The position numbers were made by a program, and so were the translations under genes. From Ohessyouella blattaphilus (GTDB taxonomy: Bacteria > Bacillota > Clostridia > Lachnospirales > Lachnospiraceae): a DNA stretch of 64,000 bases. The first letter of the stretch is position 1. Each line of letters begins with the position of its first letter. The notes under the pieces are model-generated. The model was not told the origin of the DNA. It worked only from the letters and a program-made list of their open reading frames with translations, and ran no database searches. Shown here one piece after another: positions 43,999 through 52,608 of the stretch. The DNA lies in NCBI RefSeq assembly GCF_024721265.1, contig NZ_JAMXOC010000013.1, positions 20,699 to 84,698 of the forward strand, in the 5' to 3' direction.

Positions 43999-44651
43999 TA
44001 TACATCCTCCTTAGGTTCGTAAAATAGAGTTTCTAAATCCGTGAGCATAGTAAAGTATTCCTTCCAGTAAGGGGCAAAATCAGTCTCACCAAAAGGCGTC
44101 TCTTTTATTTTGGCAATGAGTGAAGACGTGTAGCCTTCAAAGAGCCAAGAGATGTAATTCTTGAGCTGGTCCTCTGGCAAATCTTTTCGAAAAGGGGTAT
44201 GGGAATTCTTTTTATATACAAGGGAGTAGACGCTTTGCTGAAACTGGATTAGCTCTTCGTAGAGGGCGACGCATTTGGCAGAGACTTGGCGATTCTCTTC
44301 GCGTAGATAAAACATGGCGAAGAATTCGAAGAGCTCAGGTAGCTCTTTCATCGCCTTTAGCTTAATCTCCGAGAGCAGTTGATATTGTTTGATAAAGTCT
44401 TTGCCTTCTAATTGTTCGTGAACATTACCGTAAGTATTTTTGATGAGAGTAGTACCACTTTCAAAGAGATATTCAAAAAGTCCAATTTTGCTCCTAAAAT
44501 AATGAAAAACCATGGCTTTCGATATTCCAGCAGCGATGGCGATCTGCTCGGTGGAAGTCTTTTTATAGCCGTTTTTGCCGAACTCTCTAAAAGCAGCATT
44601 GCGGATTCGCTGCTGTTTTTCTTCTGGTAAGGCGTAGAAATATTGATACAT
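43998..44651 (-). CDS. TetR/AcrR family regulator of the ABC exporter
   Basis: A 217-residue repressor. The N-terminal helix-turn-helix reads RIRNAAFREFGKNGYKKTSTEQIAIAAGISKAMVFHYFRSKIGLFEYLF. The rest is a helical sensor domain. ATG 44651 follows GGAGG by five bases on the minus strand; a longer frame to 44687 would run through an operator. Two palindromes in its promoter suit self-repression, and because the exporter genes follow without a gap, binding of a drug would release the whole operon. Confidence 0.9.
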   Translation of the reverse strand: MYQYFYALPEEKQQRIRNAAFREFGKNGYKKTSTEQIAIAAGISKAMVFHYFRSKIGLFEYLFESGTTLIKNTYGNVHEQLEGKDFIKQYQLLSEIKLKAMKELPELFEFFAMFYLREENRQVSAKCVALYEELIQFQQSVYSLVYKKNSHTPFRKDLPEDQLKNYISWLFEGYTSSLIAKIKETPFGETDFAPYWKEYFTMLTDLETLFYEPKEDV

Positions 44652-44666
44652 GAAAGCCTCCTTTCG

Positions 44667-44716
44667 ACCGAATCGGTTTATAAGCATAGTATAGATCTGT
44701 TGACCGAACCGGTCAA
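44667..44716 (-). promoter_or_regulatory. promoter and two operators of the TetR-ABC exporter operon
   Basis: On the minus strand TTGACC (44716-44711) and TATACT (44693-44688) are 17 bases apart. The -35 box lies within a 7-3-7 palindrome, TTGACCGAACCGGTCAA at 44700-44716. A second palindrome, ACCGAATCGGT at 44667-44677, lies between the -10 box and the start codon. Both carry the ACCGA/CGGT core, so one repressor should bind both. Confidence 0.75.
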
Positions 44717-44863
44717 GAATAGATCAGCGAAAAAAATAAGAAAATACCAAAAAAACAACGATTATTGAGAGCATACAGTCGCTGGGTAATGAGAATGTGG
44801 TAAGGTTATTTTAGATAAGTGGCTATATTTTTTGCTGGGGAGCGAAAGTAAGGGGGGATTTTA

Positions 44864-46225
44864 ATGAGAGAGAGTACGGAAATATTTGCGGAGTTTATTA
44901 ATCTGAAGGAGCAGCCAACGTGTTTGATGGATTTAGAGACAGGAGAGTTCCTGCTAGCTAATGAAGCCTGTAAAAGAAAGATAATGGAACATTTTCCGCA
45001 AAAAATCAAAAAGCAAATGAAAGCGGAAAAAAACCAGAAGAAATCTTATACGTGGGAAGTCTGTTTACCCTATGAGAGTGTTTGGTACTCTTGCACGAGC
45101 CGAGGGTTTTCTTGGTTTGATGAGCGGACGGTGGTATTGACGACCTGTGAGGATGTAACGGCGGCAAAAATTGCCGAGGAACGAATCCACTACTTGGCAT
45201 ATCACGATAAGCGTCTTGATCTTCCAAACGGGGTTAAGCTTTATGAGGATTCGCGGGAGCTGACAGGGGTGGGAAACTTCTATCTTTGTTTTAATATTCA
45301 AGATTTGCGTAAAATAAATAATCTCTATGATAGAAAATTAGGGGATCGGTTACTTAAACAGATTCTTGCCTGGGTGAACGCTAATAAGGATACAGGAAAG
45401 CAAATTTATCGTGTGGAAAGTAGTGATTTTGTCATTCTTTTTGAGAACTGCGAACGGGGAGAAGTGATGCGAGCGGCGATGCGGATTTATAACCGCTTTG
45501 AAAGGCCTTGGGAGATAGAACTTGCCTCGGGAGTAAGGAAGGAATTATATGTTGGAATTCATATGGGCGTTTTAGGCGTAGGATATCCTGCCACGAGCTA
45601 TGAAGCTGTACAGACATCGGTGGAAAAAGTGATGAGTTACGCTCGCCATGAGAACTACTTGATTTTATTTGATGAAGAAATCGATACGAAATTAAGCGAG
45701 CGCCTTAAATTTGAGGCTGATCTGCGCCGCTGTATTTTAAATGATATGGAAGGCTTTTCCTTAATCTATCAACCAATTGTGGAGGCTGCTTCTGAACGCT
45801 GGATTGGCATAGAAGCTCTTTGCCACTGGGAGCGACCGGGCTACGGCCCTGTGCCTTCGGCGATGTTTGTTCAAGAGGCGGAAAGTCTAGGACTGATTAG
45901 TCTTTTAACGGAATGGGTGCTTCACGAGGCAATCCGTCAGGTACAGGAATGGGGCTTAGACAAAAAAAGACGGTTTATCTTAAATATAAATATCTCGCCA
46001 ATTCAGCTACAGGAGCGTGACTTATCCATTAAAATTGGAAGGGTGTTAAACCGCTATAATTTTCCATCTCGGAAGCTTCGTTTGGGAATTAGTGAAAACC
46101 AGGAAGTACCGATTGATCCACCGGTTGATATTATTAAAACAGAGCGCTCCTTGATGAAAGGGGTCTATTTTTCAAAACCAGTTCAAGCAGAGGTAATGGG
46201 AGAAAGTTTGGAAAAATTTGCATAA
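44864..46225 (+). CDS. degenerate GGDEF-EAL domain protein
   Basis: A 453-residue protein. Residues ~15-100 look like a PAS-type domain. Residues ~110-265 follow the GGDEF fold (RIHYLAYHDKRLDLPNGVKLYED, LCFNIQDLRKINNLY), but the active-site GGDEF is replaced by ESSDF near 186, so cyclase activity is unlikely. Residues ~275-450 follow the EAL fold with YQPIVEAASERWIGIEALCHW; yet the stretch that should hold the DDFGTGYSS motif is missing: the sequence jumps from LRLGISENQE to VDIIKTERSLMKGVYFSKP, leaving an EAL unit about 60 residues short. It is probably a c-di-GMP-related sensor or scaffold without enzyme activity, or a decaying gene. The RBS AAGGGGGG is good. Confidence 0.8.
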   Translation: MRESTEIFAEFINLKEQPTCLMDLETGEFLLANEACKRKIMEHFPQKIKKQMKAEKNQKKSYTWEVCLPYESVWYSCTSRGFSWFDERTVVLTTCEDVTAAKIAEERIHYLAYHDKRLDLPNGVKLYEDSRELTGVGNFYLCFNIQDLRKINNLYDRKLGDRLLKQILAWVNANKDTGKQIYRVESSDFVILFENCERGEVMRAAMRIYNRFERPWEIELASGVRKELYVGIHMGVLGVGYPATSYEAVQTSVEKVMSYARHENYLILFDEEIDTKLSERLKFEADLRRCILNDMEGFSLIYQPIVEAASERWIGIEALCHWERPGYGPVPSAMFVQEAESLGLISLLTEWVLHEAIRQVQEWGLDKKRRFILNINISPIQLQERDLSIKIGRVLNRYNFPSRKLRLGISENQEVPIDPPVDIIKTERSLMKGVYFSKPVQAEVMGESLEKFA

Positions 46226-46273
46226 GCTTATTTTAAGATGTCAACGAGGGGAAAAAGTGGTACAATATACCCT

Positions 46274-47407
46274 ATGAATGAGCAAATCCAGTTACTTACA
46301 GAAACACTAGATGAGAACCTAGTAGAAATGATATTTAGCAATCCTCGTCGGAGCGAGGAAGAGATAAAAAAAATAAAGGTGCGTCCCCTAATCATCCGGG
46401 AAGCACTTTTATTTCAGATTGAGAGCTTCCGCGGAAATCAGGTTTTTCATGAGAATCTGGAACGCACAGAAGCAATCGAGAACCTCACTTTAAAGAGTGA
46501 GGTCTTTCGGCAAGTCCAAATTACCACTACGACCGCATTTATCAGCGTCCTAATCAGCAAGAAGGGTAAAGTCACAATTAAGCGAAAAGCTCAGGAAAGC
46601 GCGCCGGCCATCACTAGCCATAATCGGCAAAAGCGTTACCTATTACCGGAAGGCGTGCCGGTACCCTTTCTTGTGGACCTAGGGGTTATGACGAAAGAGG
46701 GCCAGGTGGTAAAGAGTCACTTTCATAAGTATCGACAGATTAATCGCTTTTTAGAGTTTATTGAAGATATTTTGCCAGAGCTTGTGAGAAAAGATAATCA
46801 GCCGATCCGGATTATCGACTTTGGTTGTGGCAAATCGTATTTAACGTTTGCAATGTACTATTTCTTAAAAATCATGAATGGTTATGAAGTGGAGATGACG
46901 GGGCTTGATTTAAAGCAAGACGTAATAAAGCACTGTAATGAGCTGGCGAAGAAGTACGGATACGATCAACTTTCTTTTAGCATCGGCGATATCAAAGACT
47001 ATCAGGAAGCGGAAAGCGTAGATTTGGTAGTCTCTCTTCACGCTTGCGACAAAGCCACGGATTATGCGTTAGAAAAAGCGGTCAACTGGCAGGCAAGGGT
47101 GATTCTCTCGGTGCCTTGTTGTCAACACGAGTTAAATGAGCAGATTAAGAACGAGACGCTGGCGCCAATTCTCAAATACGGATTACTAAAGGAGCGTCTA
47201 GCGGCACTCGTAACCGACGGGTTACGAGCTGAATACTTGGAAAGTGTGGGGTATAAGTGCCAACTCTTAGAATTTATCGATCTCGAGCACACTCCGAAAA
47301 ATATTCTGATTCGTGCCATCCGAAACGGTAAGAAAAAATCACGAGCGCCCCTTAAAGAGTTGGAACAATTTCTTAATACCGACAGTACGATAGGAAATCT
47401 TATATGA
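46274..47407 (+). CDS. class I SAM-dependent methyltransferase (Methyltransf_32 type)
   Basis: A 377-residue cytoplasmic protein. The SAM-binding motif I is IRIIDFGCGKSYLTFAMYYFL near residue 180, followed by GLDLKQDVIKHC (motif II) and VSLHACDKATDYAL, then SVPCCQHELN, a combination typical of the Methyltransf_32 group with eukaryotic METTL25-like relatives. Substrate unknown. The start is unclear: ATG 46274 has no Shine-Dalgarno site and lies 8 bases behind TACAAT, so it may be nearly leaderless; an in-frame ATG at 46238 also lacks an RBS. Its last codons overlap the next gene's ATG by four bases. Confidence 0.8.
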   Translation: MNEQIQLLTETLDENLVEMIFSNPRRSEEEIKKIKVRPLIIREALLFQIESFRGNQVFHENLERTEAIENLTLKSEVFRQVQITTTTAFISVLISKKGKVTIKRKAQESAPAITSHNRQKRYLLPEGVPVPFLVDLGVMTKEGQVVKSHFHKYRQINRFLEFIEDILPELVRKDNQPIRIIDFGCGKSYLTFAMYYFLKIMNGYEVEMTGLDLKQDVIKHCNELAKKYGYDQLSFSIGDIKDYQEAESVDLVVSLHACDKATDYALEKAVNWQARVILSVPCCQHELNEQIKNETLAPILKYGLLKERLAALVTDGLRAEYLESVGYKCQLLEFIDLEHTPKNILIRAIRNGKKKSRAPLKELEQFLNTDSTIGNLI

Positions 47408-49845
47408 AAAATGTAAAGAAGAAACTAATAAATGGCGGCATCATCATGGCAACCTTTATCCTTGCAGTCATTGTCTTCTCAGCCATTATCAATCGTGGAA
47501 GCGATAAACAGGTCTCGGATATGAGTGAGCCTAGTCTTCCTCAGATTGCCTTTGCGACGAAAGAGTATCAGGTAAACCAAATCAGTGGCTATACAAAAGC
47601 GATGGATCTGCAGGCGATGCGAGATGTGATGACACCTGTCTATGCAGGCAAATTGCGGGTGAAGTTACTGCCTTATGAAAATACCTTAACAAAATTGAAA
47701 TACAGTATCTATACCAGAAATGGCGAGGAAGAGCTTGAAAGCGCGGAAATCAAAAATCCTGGCGAAGAGGAAAGTCTTGATCTCTCCAGTGAAGGGCTGT
47801 TAGAGGAGGAGCGAATTATGAAAATTCAGCTCTTCACTCAGGCAGATGAGCCAATCAACTTTTACACAAGGCTTGTAGACGGTGAGAGTAACCGAGCCGA
47901 AGAGTGCATCGCTTATGCCCAGAGCTTTCATGAAGCTGCCATTACCGGAGAGAACTCGGAGATTGTAACGGCGACCATTAGCCCGGACTACCGGGTAGAT
48001 AACAGCTCTTTTGCTCACGTAACCGCAGCTAATAGCTATGAAAATGTGAGCTGGGGTGACCTAGCGCCTCAAGTAGAGGGCAAGGTAAACTGCGTAGTAA
48101 CAGAGATTCGGGCGAATTATACTTGTGTGCGCCTAGAATACCGAGTGATTACGGCTGGTGAAGAAGCGGAAACTGACCTTTATAACGTAGAAGAGTTTAT
48201 GAAGGTTCGCTATAGTGACACGGGTGGTCAGTTGGTGTATTATGACCGAACAATGACCCAGGTGTTTGACATTACCGAGCCTGTGCTTAACGCCAAGGGT
48301 ATTCTCTTAGGAATTACCCCAGGTGATATTCCTTATCTGGCGACGAAAGATGGGGAGGAAGCAACTTTTGTTCAGGCGGGGACGGTGTGGAGCTATAGCC
48401 GGGAGCGGGACGAGATTGCCCGGGTCTTTAGCTTTAGTGATAGTACGAACTACGATCCTCGGAGCAGCCGAGGCAACCACCAGATAAAGCTACTGAATAT
48501 TGATACGAAAGGAAACACTACCTTTGGTGTTTACGGTTATATGAATAGGGGGCCTCACGAAGGCGAAGTGGGGGCGGCTATCTACTATTATAATGTGGCT
48601 AAGAACGCCGTAGAGGAGAAGATCTTTATCACCTCAGATCAATCCTACGGTAACGTGGCCTTAGAGCTTGATCAGCTAGTCTATTATAGTGAGACGAGTA
48701 ATGCCTTTTACGTAATCGTCGGTGGGAGCCTTTACCAAGTGGATTTGGAGAAGTCGGAGAAGGCCAAAAAGGTCTTGGTGTCCGGCTTAACAGAGGGAAG
48801 TTATGTGACGGCTCCTGCTAGCAAGCGAATTGCCTATCGTAACCCGAAAGATGAAAGTGAGTTAATTATTCTGAATCTGGAAAGTGGCGAAGAGCAGCGT
48901 CTTAAAAGCGAGGGTGAAGAATGCCAGATTCCTTTAGGCTTTGTCAACAATGATTTTGTAGTGGGCTATGCTAGAGAAGCGGACCGAGGAAAAACAACCT
49001 TAGGCGAAGAAATAGAGCCGATGTATCAAGTTAAAATTGTGGATGCCAAAGGTAAGGAAATAAAAGAATACACCCAGGAGAATATTTATATCACCGAAGC
49101 TTTGATCGAGAATAACATGATTACCCTTAAGCGCGTGTCCCAAACAGATGGCAGCTTTCAAAGTATTGGCGAGGATTATATCGTCAACAATGAAGAGCAA
49201 GAAGAGGCGAAAATCATCCCGGAATACTATGTCACCAAGTATAAGGGCTTACAGTGGCGCTTGACCTATACCGGTGGGATTGCTAGGAAAGAGCCTGAGC
49301 TTTTGACACCAAAGCAGTTAACACAGGGCAAACCCTTTGTGGTTAGCTTTGCGAAGGAGAAGTCAGAGAAAGCGGAGCAATCTTCTTATTATGTCTACGG
49401 CAATGGACGTCTTAAGGGCAAGTATAAAGAAGTTGGTGCCGCGATTGTGGCCGCGGAAGGTTATTCGGGTCTCGTGATAAATGACCGTTTGCAGTACGTC
49501 TGGGAGCGGGGAAATCGTTATTTAATCTATACGATTACCAGTGAGCCGGAGCTTTTGAAAAAAATGAGGAGCCAACTGAGTACCGATCAATCCCCTCTAG
49601 AAGCGCTGGATGAGTTAGAAGGATATGGGGCGATTAACTATACAGGCGCGAAGCTTTCTCAGCTTCTTTATTGTATCAACAGAGACCGGGCGATTGTGGC
49701 GATTACCGCGGATAATAGTAAGCTAATTATCTATGGCTATGATGAAGAAAATGCCCAATATATCGAGGTTAGCAGTGGAGAAACAAAAACATTGCCACAA
49801 GCGGCGATAGACCAAATGACAATTGCATACTTAGGGATAATCTGA
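47404..49845 (+). CDS. large membrane-anchored extracytoplasmic protein of unknown function
   Basis: An 813-residue protein. Residues ~8-30 are an N-terminal membrane anchor (INGGIIMATFILAVIVFSAII); everything else is predicted outside. A beta-rich region at ~40-290 is followed by a stretch (~300-560) with repeated patterns such as NVALELDQLVYYSETSNAFYVIVGGSLYQVDLEK that suggest a beta-propeller. The last ~75 residues (SQLLYCINRDRAIVAITADNSKLIIYGYDEENAQYI) resemble a C39-peptidase-like fold with no obvious catalytic residues. It is coupled to the methyltransferase upstream and followed by the TPR/P-loop gene. I do not recognise a named family. Confidence 0.7.
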   Translation: MKNVKKKLINGGIIMATFILAVIVFSAIINRGSDKQVSDMSEPSLPQIAFATKEYQVNQISGYTKAMDLQAMRDVMTPVYAGKLRVKLLPYENTLTKLKYSIYTRNGEEELESAEIKNPGEEESLDLSSEGLLEEERIMKIQLFTQADEPINFYTRLVDGESNRAEECIAYAQSFHEAAITGENSEIVTATISPDYRVDNSSFAHVTAANSYENVSWGDLAPQVEGKVNCVVTEIRANYTCVRLEYRVITAGEEAETDLYNVEEFMKVRYSDTGGQLVYYDRTMTQVFDITEPVLNAKGILLGITPGDIPYLATKDGEEATFVQAGTVWSYSRERDEIARVFSFSDSTNYDPRSSRGNHQIKLLNIDTKGNTTFGVYGYMNRGPHEGEVGAAIYYYNVAKNAVEEKIFITSDQSYGNVALELDQLVYYSETSNAFYVIVGGSLYQVDLEKSEKAKKVLVSGLTEGSYVTAPASKRIAYRNPKDESELIILNLESGEEQRLKSEGEECQIPLGFVNNDFVVGYAREADRGKTTLGEEIEPMYQVKIVDAKGKEIKEYTQENIYITEALIENNMITLKRVSQTDGSFQSIGEDYIVNNEEQEEAKIIPEYYVTKYKGLQWRLTYTGGIARKEPELLTPKQLTQGKPFVVSFAKEKSEKAEQSSYYVYGNGRLKGKYKEVGAAIVAAEGYSGLVINDRLQYVWERGNRYLIYTITSEPELLKKMRSQLSTDQSPLEALDELEGYGAINYTGAKLSQLLYCINRDRAIVAITADNSKLIIYGYDEENAQYIEVSSGETKTLPQAAIDQMTIAYLGII

Positions 49846-49887
49846 TAAACTAAAAACAGTGTAAACAAGAATGTTGAGGTGAAGACT

Positions 49888-52530
49888 TTGGATAAATACG
49901 AGTACAAAGTAAAAACGGAACAAATGCTAGAGTATATGGAGAAGAAGCAGGATGTTAAGGCTGCGGAAATCGCCGATACAATTGATTGGAAACGAGTGAA
50001 GAACGTCGCCATGTTAAATAACGTGAGCGAGATATATGAAAATGCTGGCGAGCTTGCAAAAAGCCGTGAGGTTCTCTACATTGCTTTTGATAGAGCGCCA
50101 GGAAGCAAGAAAATTATGTATCGTTTGGCCGTTCTCGCTATTCGTGTAGGCGATTTGGCCGAAGCGGTGGATTGCTATGAGTCTTTTGTTAATCTGGCTC
50201 CGAAAGACCCTAATCGATATGTATTAAAGTATCGGATTCAAAAAGCGCAAAATGCTAGTTTGGCTGACCAGATAAGTACCCTAGAGGACTTAAAAAAGGC
50301 CGAATACGTGGAGAAGTGGGCGTATGAATTAGCGACCCTCTACGATCAGGCGGGGATGGCTTCTAAGTGTATAGAAGAATGCGATGATTTGATTCTGTGG
50401 TTTAGTGAAGGTAAGTATGTCTATAAGGCGATGGAGCTTAAGCAGACTCATAAGCCTTTAACGCCATTACAGCAAGAAAAGTACAATCAAAGACCGGGAG
50501 TGAAGGTCGCCACTGAAGAGACGCCGACCCGGGAAAAAGAAGCTACTGTACCAGCAGAAACGATTGTCATGCCAAGTATCGGCAGTGAGTCAAAAGTCGC
50601 GGATGAACCCGAAGAAGCTGGGGAAACGGCGGAAGAGGCAGCCACTGTCTTTACGGAAGCAGACGTAGCGGAAGAAGCACAAGCTCCTAGTTCTGGGGTG
50701 ACAAAAACCGTATTTACAGGTGAGAACCTCCAGGATGCGCTTAAAAAAGGCGTGATGCATGCCAGTGGCGCTTCCGTAAAGGAAGAAGAACCCGAAGAAC
50801 CAGAAGAGCAGAAGACTGATGAAGAGTTGCTGCTATCAGGCAAAATGAAAATTGATGAGCTTTTAGCGGATTGGGAAAACAAACAAAAAGAAGTTGAAAA
50901 GCAGATTCAAGCCCAGAAAGAGATAGACGAGGTGCGCATTGAGAAAGAGCGCCAAGAGTCAGAAGCCAGAGTAGCCGCTGAGCGAACAAGACTTCAAGAA
51001 GAGGCGGAGGCCGAAAAGCAAAGACAGTTAGAAGCCCAGCGTCTTGCCAAGGAGCAGGAAGAGCGAGAAACCGTAGCGGCAATTATGGCCGATGAGGAAG
51101 ACGACGAGTTTGCCGATATTGAGTTTGCGGCCACTGATGAAGAGGGCGATGAAGAAGAATTTACCGTCTCTGACGAGGAAGATGACTTTACGGTTACGGC
51201 TGATGATGAGTTTGACGATGATGAAGATTTTGATGAAGACGAAGATTACGGCGAGTTTGAAGTAGTTGGGGAAGAGGATGAGGAAGTCGCCGACGAGGAT
51301 GAAGACTTCGACTTTGATGAAGACAATGATTTTGACGACGACGATTTTGATGTGTCTATTGACCCAGATGACTTTGCTGAAGACTTTGACGAGATTGATG
51401 ACGATTTCGGTCTTGAGCCGGCAGAAGACGTGGCAGAGGTAGAGGATGACTTCGACGATGATTTTGACGACGAAGACGAGTTTGATGAGGAATTTACCGA
51501 AGAGTTTGATGAAGACGAAGCATTTGCCGAAGATGACGAGGATGACTTCGATGAGGATGAGCTAGAGGCAGAAGAGTTTGAAGAAGCGGATGAGGAAGAA
51601 GACGACGAGGAATTCGATCTCCATAAAGCCTTAGAAGAGACCATCGAACCGACTGAGGAAGAAATCCAGAGACGAATCAAGAAATCTAAGGGCGGTGTGC
51701 CATTTGATACTGGCTTTGTAGTGACTGGCCGGTATGACTTAAGCGCCACTAGCGAAATCGGCCTTAAGGCAGGTCTTACGGAAGAACAGAAGAAATTATT
51801 TTCTTACTTTGTACCTGTTCGCGGCATGAGTGAGCAGATTGTTGAAGTGTTAGACAATGATAGACGTACGCAAAAAGAAGGCACTTCTAAAGTGGGTAAT
51901 ATCTTAGTTATTGGTCGCAAGGGTTCAGGAAAGACTGTACTAGCCGTTGATATCGTGAAAGCCATTCAGAAGCAGCGGAACTTAAAGCAAGGTAAGATCG
52001 CTATTGTTACAGGTGAGTCTCTAAATAAGAAAGAGTTAACGACAATCTTTAAAAAGCTTAGAGGCGGGGCCATCATTATTGAGAAGGCTGGAAAGCTTAA
52101 TTCGCGGACGATAAAAGAGCTGAATATGCTGATGGATAAGCAAACGGGCGAAATTCTTTTTGTCCTTGAAGATCAGCGTAAACCGCTAGAGCGAATCTTC
52201 ACGGCTCACCCAGACTTTAAGAAGAAGTTTAGTTCGAAGCTGGAGTTACCGGTGTTCATTAATGATGAGCTAGTTACCTTTGGACAAACGTATGCGAAGG
52301 AAAATGGCTACAAACTAGATGAGATGAGTATCTTAGCTCTTTATAGCCGGATCGATGCCATGCAACGAGACGACCACTCCGTAACGGTTGCTGAGGTTAA
52401 GGAGATTATGGACGAAGCGATTGCTCATTCACAGAAGGCAAATGTAAAGCATCTAGCTCGTCGAGTATTTGGTAAGAGCACCGATGCCTCTGACCGAGTA
52501 ATCCTTAAAGAAGAGGATTTTAGAGTATAA
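49888..52530 (+). CDS. TPR protein with long acidic linker and C-terminal P-loop domain
   Basis: An 880-residue cytoplasmic protein. Residues 1-200 are helical TPR-like repeats (VSEIYENAGELAKSREVLYIAFDRAPGS, then VGDLAEAVDCYESFVNLAP). Residues ~320-400 are a coiled coil (ENKQKEVEKQIQAQKEIDE...). Residues ~400-575 are almost pure Asp/Glu with Phe. The C-terminal part has a Walker A, GRKGSGKT, near residue 676, followed by AAA-like strands (GGAIIIEKAGKL as a B-type segment). GTG 49879 overlaps the RBS, whereas TTG 49888 has GAGG eight bases upstream, so the TTG is chosen. The architecture suggests an ATP-dependent scaffold. It lies 34 bases after the membrane-anchored protein gene. Confidence 0.75.
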   Translation: MDKYEYKVKTEQMLEYMEKKQDVKAAEIADTIDWKRVKNVAMLNNVSEIYENAGELAKSREVLYIAFDRAPGSKKIMYRLAVLAIRVGDLAEAVDCYESFVNLAPKDPNRYVLKYRIQKAQNASLADQISTLEDLKKAEYVEKWAYELATLYDQAGMASKCIEECDDLILWFSEGKYVYKAMELKQTHKPLTPLQQEKYNQRPGVKVATEETPTREKEATVPAETIVMPSIGSESKVADEPEEAGETAEEAATVFTEADVAEEAQAPSSGVTKTVFTGENLQDALKKGVMHASGASVKEEEPEEPEEQKTDEELLLSGKMKIDELLADWENKQKEVEKQIQAQKEIDEVRIEKERQESEARVAAERTRLQEEAEAEKQRQLEAQRLAKEQEERETVAAIMADEEDDEFADIEFAATDEEGDEEEFTVSDEEDDFTVTADDEFDDDEDFDEDEDYGEFEVVGEEDEEVADEDEDFDFDEDNDFDDDDFDVSIDPDDFAEDFDEIDDDFGLEPAEDVAEVEDDFDDDFDDEDEFDEEFTEEFDEDEAFAEDDEDDFDEDELEAEEFEEADEEEDDEEFDLHKALEETIEPTEEEIQRRIKKSKGGVPFDTGFVVTGRYDLSATSEIGLKAGLTEEQKKLFSYFVPVRGMSEQIVEVLDNDRRTQKEGTSKVGNILVIGRKGSGKTVLAVDIVKAIQKQRNLKQGKIAIVTGESLNKKELTTIFKKLRGGAIIIEKAGKLNSRTIKELNMLMDKQTGEILFVLEDQRKPLERIFTAHPDFKKKFSSKLELPVFINDELVTFGQTYAKENGYKLDEMSILALYSRIDAMQRDDHSVTVAEVKEIMDEAIAHSQKANVKHLARRVFGKSTDASDRVILKEEDFRV

Positions 52531-52544
52531 AATAGAACTAAAAA

Positions 52545-52579
52545 AAAGAGGATTGCTAGTAGAATTAGCAATCCTCTTT
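52545..52579 (+). terminator. terminator after the TPR/P-loop gene
   Basis: AAAGAGGATTGCTA at 52545-52558 pairs perfectly with TAGCAATCCTCTTT at 52566-52579 around a 7-base loop. Confidence 0.85.
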
Positions 52580-52608
52580 CACACTAAGAGCGAAGGGACG
52601 GAGCGAGA

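Noticed and set aside
51090..51610. DNA tandem repeat or CRISPR-like array in the GAT/GAA-rich stretch
   Set aside because: There is no fixed period; the pattern results from alternating Asp and Glu codons.
51246..51749. A 167-residue Ser-rich open frame on the minus strand
   Set aside because: It is the exact antisense of the Asp/Glu-rich tract of the TPR/P-loop protein; GAN/GAR codons read as TCN serine codons backwards. No RBS or promoter precedes it.
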